Source: Jacaranda mimosifolia
Lineage: Eukaryota; Streptophyta; Magnoliopsida; Lamiales; Bignoniaceae
NCBI GenBank assembly: GCA_018894105.1
Contig: CM032117.1
Location: 35,568,501-35,632,500, forward strand
DNA: 64,000 nucleotides
Direction: 5' to 3'
The notes under the pieces are model-generated. The model worked only from the letters and a program-made list of their open reading frames with translations. It was not told the DNA's origin and did not search any database. Shown here piece after piece: positions 34,744 to 46,835 of this stretch. How positions within the stretch are numbered: the stretch's first letter is position 1; each line of letters opens with the position of its first letter. The translations under genes and the position numbers were made by a program.

Positions 34744-36449
34744 TTTAATTGAAGATTTTGAAAATCTACAAGAGGCGAAAAAAGGGTATAAGCATGTGAT
34801 TGAATTTGATATTAAAAACATGTTTATGGTCCTTCAAGCATGTTTTTCTCCCACTATTTTATCAAATCCTTCACTGCCAAGAAGAATTCAGGAAATCATA
34901 TTTCCTAGTGTGAATAAAGATTCTAAGGACTTGCAAGTGGACCCACAACTCATGAGACATCCACAAATAATTGAAAGGTAATCAACTTTTGCTAATTTCA
35001 TCCCATGCAACTCTTGATATATTTTGCGTCACTTTTATGTGGACCCATGCTCGTGTGACAATGCATGGGCGTTCCCAAATTAAAGGTGCATCATATGTTA
35101 AGTATATGGTCATAACATTCCATTATAAGTATGACCTATGACTCGTGAGACATCACACAAACAATGGTAGTATCGGCATGCCACATACTATTGGTAGAAG
35201 GCTTGAATTAATTAAAACTCTTTTAATTTGTATCCATTTCGACTAAATATTTGAAAAGCACTTAGACATTCTAACCAAGTGGTATACTTAGAGCCATAGG
35301 TGCACCATCTAGTTGATTTTAGGTGGGTTGATTAAATCTAGCTATTACATGAGTGCCATACATTCATGGGTCTTCAAAAGTCTCCATGCCTCCAAAAGAT
35401 TTTCTTTGCTCCATGCAACATTTACATTAGAAAGAAACCCTCACTCATAGTGATCTACTCCCATAACAATTACAAGGTAGAAACAAGAGTCATGCAAACC
35501 CCTATTTAATACAACCTATTTAAACAACTTGAAATAAAGAAAATCAATATTAAAAGCTTATGACCATCCCTATTCATTTATTATCCATTGAACAATTAAA
35601 TGAATAACAAATAAATCTAGAATTAACAATTAATTCCATCAATTAAATGCTAATCAAATTAAAAAATAATTGGCCATGCATAACACTTATGCAACATCAT
35701 GGAGATCAACTTTAACAAGATTTTAGGAGCTTAAAAAAATGTCAAACATTTTATTGAGCACTTGCACAACACTTGTGCACCTTTTATGTATGATGAAAAA
35801 TAATTTTGAACACCAAAGGAGACACAAAAACATATCAAAAACTCATCCCAAGACAAAACACTCACTGCCGTGCATGCTAGGCACACGGTCTGGGCGTGCG
35901 TGCGTTGCCTGGCCAACACCAGGCAGTGTGCGGCAGCTTGCTGTTTTTAGCTTGAGGGCCAAGTCAGCGTGTTTTTGGCTCAACTTTTATGCACCAAAAA
36001 TTTTAGGACACCTCCTAAAAAAGTAATCACACATTTTAGATGAAATTCCAAATTCAAGACAGCTTTTAAAAGTAGAAATTCAAGTGCTTAATCATGCTTC
36101 TAAAAAACTAGTTTAAGTAAGAATCACATTCTTCATGAATGTCCAATCAAATTGGATCCAAACATGACCAAAACACATTAAGGTCATATTCAACAAGCTA
36201 TATCAACATATAACATCATTTAATGCTAAATTAATATTCAACATTAATAGCTATGAATTAAAACATACTAATCGTATGAATTAACACTTAAAGCACATAT
36301 TAGCATGCTTTCAATTCATCAATAAAGAAGCCTTACAATAAATCATCCAAACACTCCAATCCATCACATGAATCATGTATTTGGCTAATAAGATTAATTC
36401 ATCAAATAAATCAATCAAAAACAAAAATTCCAAATCAAAGCACAAAAAA
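34744..36449 (-). other. Element D leader (untranslated)
   Basis: 1.7 kb without a gene. It has three decayed copies of the pre-gag motif (rc of GGCACTC..TCATGGG, at about 34940-34965, 35041-35070 and 35128-35152) and a GC-rich block at about 35868-35960. The 95-codon ORF at 35739-36026 spans that block and has no family signal. Confidence 0.75.
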
Positions 36450-36462
36450 GGCTCCAATACCA
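36450..36462 (-). promoter_or_regulatory. Element D primer binding site
   Basis: The minus strand reads TGGTATTGGAGCC, the initiator-tRNA site with two changes, two bases inside the 5' LTR. Confidence 0.85.
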
Positions 36463-36464
36463 CT

Positions 36465-38709
36465 TGAATGTTAGTAAGCTACTAGGATCTAATAATAAAA
36501 GTTCAAATTAACTAGTGCTTACAACCTACCAAGGATCTATTCAAGCTTACAATTCAGATTTAGTACGGGATTTACCTGAAAGAGAAAATTTCCAAGGTCA
36601 CAAAGGTGAACACTTCGCCAATCCAGATTCTAACAGACTCTAGCACAGTGGAGAACCAGCAACTTTTACCTTGGTTAGAGTGCTCCAAAAATCACGAAAA
36701 AAACTATAGAACTTTTGAAATCCTTGATGAATTCTCTATAAAAATTTTGGAGAAAAACTAAATCCAGATTGCTTGGAAAAAATTTAGCAAATGACTGATC
36801 TATTCTGGTGGATCTTCAAAGCTAGTAAATCAAATGCTTTGCCTCTATTGTAATGATCCACACACCAATTGATCCTTCAAATTCCACTCACTTTTATCTA
36901 GAGAAAATGAGAAAAATATCAATGGTTAAGGCAAATTTTTTGAGGTAGGAGAAGAAGAGAAAACAAAGCCTCAACAAATGAAGCAATGTTTGAAAAAGAG
37001 TTTTGGAGGGAATTGTGGATGAATCTAATTCTTTCCATTTTTGCAAGGTGGCTGAACTCTCCCTCTCTATATCTATATATAGATGTTAGATGGTGTGATT
37101 CCAAGGTGGCATCACACCTTCCATGAGAGGGGGTGCAGCCAAGTGGGGTGCCAAGATGGCAAAATTCGAATTCAAATCTCATTTGAATTTCATGTGCATT
37201 TTAATTTAATTTGGAATCTAATTTCAAATTGATTAAAATGCCAACTCAAATAAACTCTTCATTTGAATCTTTCCTCCAAAAATAATTATTCTCATTAATT
37301 AAAAGAAACACTTTAATTTAATTAATTTACCTTTCACTTAGCTCTTAAGTCAACAAGCTTAACTCTTAAGCTCAAATTTGATAACTTAACTCTTTAAATT
37401 AACTTGATCAATTGAAGGTCATTTGGCACCAAATAATCAAATCTTTAATTATTGGTTTAATTTAACTCCTTAAATTACTCGATTAATTTAACACTTAAAT
37501 TAATCAAGTGAAAAAATGGCTTTCAATTTGTCACCTCAAATCAGTTACCTATGAGTAATTTTCAAACTCTTAGAAAGATTCCTCCTTCAACTTTGGAAGG
37601 CAATTAGATTTTGTGTATGACCCAATAGGTTCTACCATTCATTGGACATGAGCACACAACTCCTTGTGACTTTTGAATACCATATATTCATTTTAGTTTA
37701 AAATACTTTTAAACTAATCGACTTAATTCAATTAATCTCATTAATTGAAGAGTACCCAATTTCCATGGTCGATGTCCAACCTCAAGCCCACGGAGCCCAA
37801 CTAATTGGATGAAATGAACTCTTTTGAAGAACCATTATAGCTCTATGCGTACTATGTAAATACAGTCCTTTCGTCTCCTATCTCCCGAAAGAGGCCTAGG
37901 GAAAGATATTTGTTGGCTCTCTAATAGCCTCAATAGTATATCTCTATTCTCAATGTTTGATTCCTTTGTATGACCTCATCTTTGGAAAACTCCATTTCCA
38001 AAATTGTCACACTACCTTGTGCAAGGATTTCATGGAATCGATCATTATAGAACACATAGGAGATTTACTCGCCCTTCACAAAAGCGAGGAGTCGGATTCC
38101 ATCTTGGATCTCACAAACCTCCATGCCAAGTAGCTCATACCCAACATCAACCCGAAAGACCTACTAAGTGGTCAAGGAATAGTCAAATCACGAGGACCAA
38201 ACACAAGATTACCATGGATCCTCAAGTCAGAGAACTAATTATATACACTAGCATAAGCGGGAGAACTTGCCACTACCAATTTGCAACTATGGCTATCTAG
38301 TGAATTCTCCGGTGGGTCTTTAGTGCCTTGTTCTCTAACAAGCACCCACTAACATGCACATATATCTCATATGGTTAGCTCATGGAAGGGTGCAACATCC
38401 AACTCTTGGATTAATGCATCGTTTGTGCAAGTCTATTCGGATCTTATATGCCCTATCTTATAAGATCCTATGACTTTGAAGGTTTCAAGATCACGATCGT
38501 GTAAGACTTTTTCCATGATCACCACCCAGTGAACTAACCAAGTCTCATAGTCATGAGTGATCTAAGGGCTTCATCTAAATGCAAGTGAATTAATAGAGAT
38601 CGTATGATGAAGATGGCCATATAAAGAATATCATTCAATTAAGATTATTTTACAATGAAGTAGCTTTTACAAGGCCAATCCTATTTGCTTGCGGGGCACT
38701 ATTCCAATA
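36465..38709 (-). repeat. Element D 5' LTR (2245 bp)
   Basis: In + coordinates it runs TGAATGTTAGTAAGC to GGCACTATTCCAATA (ACA changed to ATA). The hairpin is at 37092-37118, with a single TATA region. It matches D's 3' LTR along its length. Confidence 0.92.
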
Positions 38710-38714
38710 AATTG
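38710..38714 (+). repeat. Target-site duplication of element D, right copy
   Basis: AATTG, identical to 22825-22829. Confidence 0.9.
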
Positions 38715-40035
38715 TTGGGCTCCATGGGCTTGAGGTTAGACATTGACCATGGAGATTGGATACTCTTCAATTAATCGAGATTAATTGAGTTGATTCGGTT
38801 AGTTTAAAGGAGTTTAAACGAAGGTGAATATATGATATTCTAAAGTCAAAATAGTTGTGAGCCCATGTCCAATGAGCGGTAGAACCTAATGGGTCACACA
38901 CAAAATCCAATTGGAAATCCTATATATTAAGGGGAATTTTCTATGTGTTAGAAAAAATCTCAAGGTGACCGAAAGTTGAGGGATTCCACTGACGCAACTT
39001 TTAGTCATTTCGGCTTGATCAATTTAATTGTTAAATTGATCTAATTAATTTAAGGAGTTAAATTAAGACAAATTGAATTAAGTGTTAATTTAATTTGGTG
39101 CCATATGACTAGTAAATTGGTCAAGTTAACTTAAAGAGTTAAGTTAATTGACTTAAAGGTTAAGTCAAAGTTTAATTAAATTAAAGTGTTTAATTTAATT
39201 TAATTAAAGAATTGATTTTGGAGGGAGAATTCAAATGAAATGTTCATTTGGAGTATAATTATAATTTATTTGGTGGACATTTCATATGATGAAATGTAGA
39301 TTCCAAATTAAATTCAAATTAAACATAAATTCACATGCAACTTGCAAGATGCTTGCAAGTTGGCATGCTTAGGTCGTGCCCCCAACTTGAGGAAGGTGTG
39401 ATGCCAACTTCGCATCACACCATCCTCCCTCTATATATAGAGGAGGGGGTGGCCAAGATAAGAAATTATTCACACATTTTTTGCATCTAAAAGTTAGATC
39501 CAAAATTCCCTCCAAAAGTGATTCTCTCATGAGTTGAGGCTTCACTCTCTTCTTCCCCTTCCTCACCATTTTCTGCCTCAATCCAAGCTTTCTTTCTTCT
39601 TAGTTTCTCCAACTGAATTAAGGAGAAAAGGATTGTCCAATGATGTGTGGACTATGGTATTAGAGGCAAGACGAATTTCGCATTGCTTGCTTTGGTGATC
39701 CTTTATTTCAATAGTGAGTTTCTGGACTCTGTTTGAGGTCCTGCTGAAGGATTTTGGTACGGAAGTTTTAACTGGACATTCTCCATTGAGTTGGAAAAAT
39801 TTTGGTCCAGATTTGGCTTGAATCCGAGGTTATTTGCCTGATCAAAATTTAATCACACCTAGCTGCGCCAGAATCTGTCTGCTTTCAGGAAATGAAGCAC
39901 AACTTTAATTTTTGGTTGGATTTTGATTTTGAGGTAACAATATGACCTTGATCCATTATATTGGAATGATTTAGATCCTTTAAATGGTGTAACATAAGTT
40001 AGATTTCTATTTTTGAATGTTTTAAATTGGATCCT
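38715..40035 (+). repeat. Element C 3' LTR, right part
   Basis: It continues the LTR interrupted at 22829 and runs to GTTTTAAATTGGATCCTA at about 40035, about 18 bp short of the expected end. The hairpin is at about 39393-39421. At the end it switches to LTR sequence in the opposite orientation. Confidence 0.9.
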
Positions 40036-41426
40036 ATTTTTCCTTAATTCAGTTGGAAAAACTAAGAAGAAAGAGAGTTTGGTTGGAGGCCAAAATTGGC
40101 GAGGGAGGCCAAGAAGAGAGTGAAACATCAACTCATGAGAGAATCAAAATTTAGGAGGAAATTTTGGATTTAACTTTTAGATGCACAAAATGTCTGAATA
40201 ATCATTTTTCATGTGGCCGCCTCCCTCTATATCTATATATAGAGGGGGGATGGTGTGATGCCAAGGTGGCATCACACCTTTTTGAAGGAGGGGCACCACC
40301 TAAGCATGCCAACTTGCAAGCATCTTGCAAGTTGCATGTGAATTTATGTTGAATTTGAATTTCTTTTGGAATCTACATTTCATATTTTGAAATGTCTACC
40401 AAATAAATTCTAATTCCAAATAAAATGAACATTTCATTTGAATTTTCCCTTCAAAATTATTTCTTCACTTTAATTAAATTAAAAATTTTAATTGAATTAA
40501 ACTTTGACTTAACCGTTAACTCAACTAACTTAACTTTTCAAGCTAGTTTTAGTTAACTTAACTCTTTATGTTAACTTGACCAATTGATAGTCATATGGCA
40601 CCAAATTAAATTATCACTTAATTTAATTGGTCTTAATTTAACTCCTTAAATTAATTAGATCAATTTAACAATTAAATTGCTCAAGCCGAAATGACCAAAA
40701 ATTGCGTCAACCGAATTCCTCAATTTTCGGTCACCTTGGAATTATTCTAATACTTAAAAAATTCCCATCACCATGTAGGATTTCCAATTGGCGTTTGTGT
40801 GTGATCCATTAGGTTCTACCGCTCATTGGATATAGGCTCACAACCTTTGTGACTTTGGAATATCATATATTCACACTAGTTTAAACTCATTTAAACTAAC
40901 CGACTCAATTCAATTAATTTCTATTAATTGAAGAGTACCCAATCTCCATGATTGATGTCCAACCTTAAGCCCACGGGGCCCAACAATTGGCCGAACAAAT
41001 GCTTTTGGCGAACCATTCTAGCTCTATGCGTACCATGCAAATACATGAAAGAAGCCTAGGGTAAGACATTTGTTAACTCCTTAATAGCCTCGATACTATG
41101 CATCTATTCTCAATGTTTGATTCTGATTTATGACCTCACATTTGAAAAACCATTTTCCAAATTGTCACACTGCCTTGGCCAAGGGCTCCTTGGAATTGAT
41201 CATTATAGAGCGCAAAGGAGATGCACTCGCCCTTCACAAAGACGAGGAGTCAAATCCTATCTTAGATCTCATAAACCTCCATGTCTCAATAGCTCATACC
41301 CAAGCAAAACCCAAAAGGCCCGGTAGGTTACCATGGATGAGTCAAAGTATGAGGACCTAAACAAAAGGTTACGATGGATCCTCATGTCAGAGGACTAATT
41401 ATATGCACTAGTGTAAGCTAGAGAAC
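40036..41426 (-). repeat. Element G 3' LTR, left part
   Basis: It begins inside the LTR (TTAATTCAGTTGGAAAAACT) and runs to AGCTAGAGAAC, where H begins. The hairpin is at 40252-40278. At 41340-41342 it shows the sequence GATGAGTCAAAG without a transposon, the empty version of the CACTA-2 target. Confidence 0.88.
41422..41426 (+). repeat. Target-site duplication of element H, left copy
   Basis: AGAAC; the identical five bases are at 51730-51734. Confidence 0.93.
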
Positions 41427-43681
41427 TGAAAGCTAGTAAGGCACTAGGATCCAATTATAAAAATCTTCAAAAGCTTAATAAACTAGTGCTTACATGCTAA
41501 ATAGGATCAAATCATGCTTGAGATTCAGATTAGGATAGAGTGTTACCTTGAAATTGCAAAATCCAAAGAGAATGAGATGAACTCTTCATATATCCAAAAA
41601 CTGTCAGAAAATGAGCAGTTGGAGAGGAGAGATTTTTTCCTCCAACAGTCACCTCCAAAAAATCACAAAAAAATTACTGGATATTCTAAACAGCTTTATG
41701 AAATCTCAGTAAAAAATTTAGACTAAAAATCCTTCCGTATCTCCCTATAGAAAATCTCCAAATTTGACTCTATCCAGTGGATCTCCAAACCATAGCAAAC
41801 AAAGTAGTTTGCCTCTATTGATATGATCCACACACCAATTAGATCTTCCAAAATCTCTAGCCTATAAGCTGGAATAAGGCCACATATTAGCTATGGTGGA
41901 GGCCAATTTTTGATAGGGAAGAAGAAGAAGAAGAAGCAAAGCTTTCAACACATGAATACAATGCTTGCAAGGATTTGGGAGGGAATGGTGGAGAATCTAA
42001 TTCTTCACACCTTTTGACATAATGACCAGCACTCTCTCTATATATATCTATATATAGAGGCTGGAAAGTGTGATGCCAAGGTGGCATCACACCTCCCATG
42101 AGGAGAAGGGGTGGCCAACTTGCATTTGCCAAGGTGGCAAATGCAAATTCAAATCTAATTTGAATTTCACTTGCATTTTAATTACATTTGAAATCTAATT
42201 TCAAGTTAATTAAAATGCTAATTCAAATGAACATTTCATTTGACTTTTCTCTCTAAAATGTGTTCGTCCCATTAATTAAATTGGACACTTTAATTTAATT
42301 AATTTACATTTGAATTAACTCTTAAGTCAAATAAGCTCAACTCTTAAGCTTGAATTTTGTTAACTTAACTCTTTAAAGTTAACTTGGTCAATTGATGGTC
42401 ATATTGGCACCAAATAATTAACTCCTAAATTATTGGTCTAATTTAACTCTTTAAATTTATTGATTAAATTAGCACTTAAATTAATCAAGCCAAAATTGAC
42501 CCTCAAAATTGGCACCTCAAAATCGGTCCACTAGGAGACTTTTTTCTAACACTTAGAAAATTTTTTCTACATCAAATAGGAAGCTAATTGGCTTTTGTGT
42601 GTGATCCAATAGGTTCTACCATTCATTGGACATGGGCTCACAACTCCTTGTGACTTTTGATTATCAAATATTCATTTTAGTTTAAAATACTTTTAAACTA
42701 ATCGACTCAATTCAATTAGCCTCATTAATTGAAGAGTACCTCCCTAATCTCCATGGTCAATGTCCAATCTCAAGCCCATGGAGCCCAACTAATTGGCCAA
42801 AATGAACGTTCTGGAGAACCATTATAGCTCTACGCATACCATATAAATATGGTCCTTCTATCTCCTATCTCCCGAAAGAGGCCTAGGGTAAGATATTTGT
42901 CGGCTCTCTAATAGCCTCGATGCTATGTCTCTATTCTCAATATTCGATTCCCTTGTGTAACCTCATCTTTGGAAAACTTATTTTTGAAATTATCACACCA
43001 CTTTGTGCAAGGATTTCTTGGAATTGATCATTATAGAATACATAGGAAATGCAGTCGCCCTTCACAAAAGCGAGGAGTCAGATTCCATCTTGGATCTCAC
43101 AAACCTCCATGTCAAGTAGCACATTCCCAACCTCAACACAAAAGACCCGCTAAGGGGTCAAGAAAGAGTCAAAGCATGAGGACCAGACATAAGGTCACCA
43201 TGGATCCTCGGGTTAGAGAATAATTAATATGCACTAGCGTAAGATGGAGAACTTGCCATTATCGACTTGGCACTTTAGTTATCTAGTGGATTCTCCGATA
43301 GGTCTTCAGCACCTTGTTCTCTAACAAGCACTCACTAACATGAACCTATATCTCATATGGTTGCTCATGGAATGGAGCAATATCTAACTCTTGGATTTGT
43401 GCATTATCAGTGCAAGTATATCCGGATCTTAGATGCCCTGACTTATAAGATCTTACGACTTGAAAGATTTAAGATCACAACTGTGTGAGACTTATTCTGG
43501 TCATTGAACTAAGTCCCATAGTCATAAGTGATCTAGGGGCTTTATCTAAATGCAAGTGAAGTAATAAAGATAATAAGATGAAGATGGTCATATAAAGAAT
43601 ATTATTCAATTAAGTTTGTTTTACAAGGAAATAGTTTTTTATAAGGCCAATCTAATTGGCCTGCTAGGCCCTATTCCAACA
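41427..43681 (-). repeat. Element H 3' LTR (2255 bp)
   Basis: In + coordinates it starts TGAAAGCTAGTAAGGCACTA and ends GCCCTATTCCAACA. The hairpin is at 42068-42092, next to an AT-rich TATA region at about 42039-42056. Confidence 0.93.
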
Positions 43682-43697
43682 ATCTCCCACTTGCCCT
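43682..43697 (-). promoter_or_regulatory. Element H polypurine tract
   Basis: The minus strand reads AGGGCAAGTGGGAGAT, ending at the 3' LTR. Confidence 0.88.
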
Positions 43698-45110
43698 AAA
43701 GCCAATGCCCCCAGGCCTTGAGACCCATTTTCCCAAGATGTTCTTCAAAGGCCTTTTGTGTTAGGGGTTTTGTCAGCGAATCTGCTATATTCTCTTTCGA
43801 GGCAACTCTCTCCACTCGGATATCACCTCTATCAATGATCTCCTAGATCAAATGATATTGAATTAAAATGTGCTTGGATTTTTTATGAGATCTTGGCTCT
43901 TTGGTTTGCGCCATTGTCCCGGTGTTGTCGCAATAAGCAACTATTAGCTTAGCAATGGTAGGCACTACATTCAACTCTTGAATGAAGTTTTTCATCCAAA
44001 CACCTTCCTTTACAGCTTCTGAAGCCGCAATATATTTTGCTTCAGTGGTGGAATAAGCCGTGGTATCTTGTTTGGAACTTTTCCAACTCACTGTGTTTCC
44101 ATTGAGGTAAAATATAAATCCAAAAATGGATTTGAGGTCATCTACATCAGGTTGGAAACTTGAATCTGAGAACCCTTCTAGTTTCAATTCTCCATTGCCG
44201 TATACTGAAAACAAGTCCTTAGTCCTTCTCAAGTACTTCAGGATTGCTTTCACGGCTATCCAGTGACTCTCACAGGGATTGATTGGAACCTACTCGTAAC
44301 ACGTAGCGAGTGTGCCACATCCAGTCTTGTACATTAAACCGCAAACATAATGCTACCAATAGCAGAGGCATAAGGTATGTGAGACATCATTCGTTTCTCT
44401 TCCCCTGTCTTGGGGGCCATAGACTTGGAGAGACAAATGCCATGTCCCATGGGAAGAAATCCTTTCTTGAAATCTTCCATACTAAACCTCTTTACTATCT
44501 TGTCAATGCAAGGGATTTGGGATAGCCCTAGCATCCTCTTAGATCATTCTCTCTCTATATATATATATATATATTCCTACTACGTAGGATGCTTCTCCCA
44601 AATTCTTCATGGAGAATTATGTAGATAACAACGCTTTAATACACTATAACATTCTTATCTCATTCCTAATGAGAATGATGTCATCAACATAAAGAACAAT
44701 AAAATGTACACTACTCCTACTAGCCTTTTTATACATATATGGTTCATACACATTTTTGACAAAGCCAAACGATTTGACTATTTTGTTCAAATGTATTTTC
44801 CAACTTCGGGTTGCTTGTTTGAGTCCATAAATAGATCTCTGGAGTTTGCAAACCTTTTGCTCACTCCTCTTGGATGTAAAACCTTGTTGTTGCTCCATAT
44901 AAATTTCTTCTTCAATGTCTCCATTGAGGAAAATAGTTTTCACATCCATTTGCCATATCTTATAGTTATAATATGCAGCTATGGCAAACAGAATCCGAAT
45001 AGACTTAGGCATTGTGACCATTGAAAAGGTTTCCTCAAAATTGATACCGGGTCTTTGAGTGTAACCTTTTGCCGTTAGTTGCACTTTAAAAGTCACCATT
45101 TCTCCATCTA
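43698..45110 (-). pseudogene. Element H pol: reverse transcriptase and RNase H, nearly readable
   Basis: The best-preserved RT/RNase H in the window. RT is open at 45099-44644: KGYTQRPGINFEETFSMVTM, QMDVKTIFLNGDIEEEIYME, KVCKLQRSIYGLKQATRSW and HFIVLYVDDIILIRNEIRML (YVDD intact). Then MLGLSQIPCIDKIVKRFSME and FKKGFLPMGHGICLSKSMAP at 44534-44334. RNase H is open at 44253-43843, with LEGFSDSSFQPDVDD (Asp), TTEAKYIAASEAVKEGVWMK (Glu) and VAYCDNTGTMAQTKEPRSHK (Asp) all kept, ending SKHILIQYHLI before a stop. Frameshifts at about 44280 and 44600 separate the pieces. Confidence 0.9.
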
Positions 45111-46835
45111 CTCTAAGCTTTCACTTATAGATCCACTTGCAACCAACAAAAACCATTCTCTTTAGTGGATCTACCAAAGTCCATACTTTGTTTGAGTACA
45201 TAGAGTCCATTTTGGATCTCATGGCTTCTAGCCAACATCCCGAATCTACGTCCAACATAGCTTTATCATAGGTCTTCGGATCATTATCCGATTGGCCTAT
45301 TTCATGAATGAATCCGAACCTTTCGGGTTGCTTCTTTATTTGGTCTGACTTACGTAGAGGTTGTCTGTGAGGCTTTTGTTGCTCACTTTTTTCCATTGTT
45401 TGTGGGATTTGTTGATCATTTTGAACTTTATCAAGTTCAACAACAACATCATTTCTCTCTAATAGAAATTCCTTTTCCAAAAAGTGGGCGTTCCTTGAAA
45501 CAAACACCTTTTGTTCTAAGGGATCATAGAAATAGTAATCCAAAGACTCTCTTGGGTATCCCATACATAAAGTAGATCTACTATCCAACTTATCTCCTAC
45601 CGTTTGCAAGAGATCCCCAAACTTTAAGATAATTGTAAAAAGGCGCTTTGCCATGCCATATCTCATATGATGTTTTTGGCACCAACTTAGATAGTACTAT
45701 ATTTAGTAGCATCACCTCCATGTTTAAGGTGTATCCCTAAAAGGATATGGGCACATCAAAAAGCTCATCCTAGAATGTATCATGTCTAATAAAGTACGGT
45801 TTCTCCTTTTGGCTACTCCATTATGTTGGGGTGTGCCTTGTGGAGTCCATTGAGAGAAAATTCCATTTTCTTTTATATAATCCAAGAATTTGGTGCTCAA
45901 GTATTCTCTCCCTCAATTCGATTGAAGAGCTTTAATACTTAGCCCCAATTGCTTTTCCACTTCACTCCTAACTCTTTGCACTTTTCAATGGCTTCGGACT
46001 TGTTCTTTATAAGAAACACATGTCCAAACCAACTATAGTCATCAGTGAAGTGATGAAGTAAGAATAGCCTTCTCTCCCACTAACTCTTAGTAGTTCACAA
46101 AACTCTGTATGGATCAAATCCAAGAGACTTGTGGAGTGCTCTGTTTGTCTTACAAAAGGAGCCTTGGTCATTTTTCCTTTTAAACAAGATTCACAAGTCG
46201 GAAGATCATTAATGCCACTAACATTTAGTGCTTTGAGAGCTTCTAACTTGTTCATCCTACTTTTTGGAGATATGTCCAAGTCTTGCATGCCACAAAATGG
46301 CATCTTCTTGGTTATCTAACTTTCTTTTACTTGATTGAATGTGCATTAGTGAAGTTTGAGAATCAAGTATGTATAATCCATTTATTAATGTGCCTTGAGC
46401 AATCAAAGAACCATTCTTTAATACCTTCTAACTTGTTCATCCTATTTTTGGAGATATGTCCAAGTCTTGCATGCCACAAAATAGCATCTTCTTGGTTATC
46501 TAACTTTCTTTTACTTGATTGAATGTGCATTAGTGAAGTTTGAGAATCAAGTATGTATAATCCATTTATTAATGTGCCTTGAGCAATCAAAGAACCATTC
46601 TTTAATACCTTCAACTTTCCATTCGATATAGAAAAATCAAATCCTTCATTATCTAGAATAGGAATTGAAATAATGTTCTTAACAAAATAGGGTACATAAT
46701 AAATGGGATCAAGTACAATGCAAGCATTCCCCAAGTCCAACTCGATAACGCCTTGGAAAGTAGTCGCAACTCTTACTCCATTTCCTAAGCGAAGGATCAT
46801 ATCCCCTTCACGAAGACTCTTTCTTCTTTCCATCC
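45111..46835 (-). pseudogene. Element H pol: integrase with all three catalytic residues lost
   Basis: From 46833 leftward: MERRKSLREGDMILRLGNGV, VLDPIYYVPYFVKNIISIPI, DNEGFDFSISNGKLKVLKNG and the HHCC start WHARLGHISKNRMNKL. A 185-bp tandem duplication then shifts the frame. The second copy leads into LPTCESCLKGKMTKAPFVRQ at about 46180. The first catalytic Asp (HTDVC in relatives) is Glu in HTEFC. The second (SDRGG) is Asn after further decay at about 45915. The catalytic Glu (AERRN) is Lys in AKRRN at about 45805. The integrase tail and linker are open at 45666-45121 (VGDKLDSRSTLCMGYPRESL, LRKSDQIKKQPERFGFIHEI). Confidence 0.88.
46243..46612 (-). repeat. 185-bp tandem duplication in the element H integrase region
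   Basis: CTAACTTGTTCATCCTA starts at 46243 and again at 46428, and the two 185-bp units differ at only two or three sites. The length is not a multiple of three, so it breaks the reading frame. No other copy in the window has it. Confidence 0.92.

Larger units (their letters stand above)
22830..38709 (-). mobile_element. Copia element D (Angela-like), inserted in C and split by F
   Basis: A complete element in reverse orientation: 3' LTR 22830-25130, pol, gag, leader, primer site, 5' LTR 36465-38709, flanked by the exact 5-bp duplication AATTG. Element F splits its pol at 26662/32589. Without F it is about 10 kb. Confidence 0.93.
13813..40035 (+). mobile_element. Copia element C (Angela-like), interrupted by D
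   Basis: 5' LTR, primer site, 2 kb leader, gag, pol, polypurine tract and 3' LTR are all present on +. The 3' LTR is split by element D between 22829 and 38710. Without D the element is about 10.3 kb. Only the last ~18 bp of the 3' LTR are lost, at the inverted junction with element G. The coding part is the most decayed of the set. Confidence 0.9.

Noticed and set aside
35739..36026. 95-codon ORF in the element D leader
   Set aside because: It runs through the GC-rich variable block and is not kept in other leaders.
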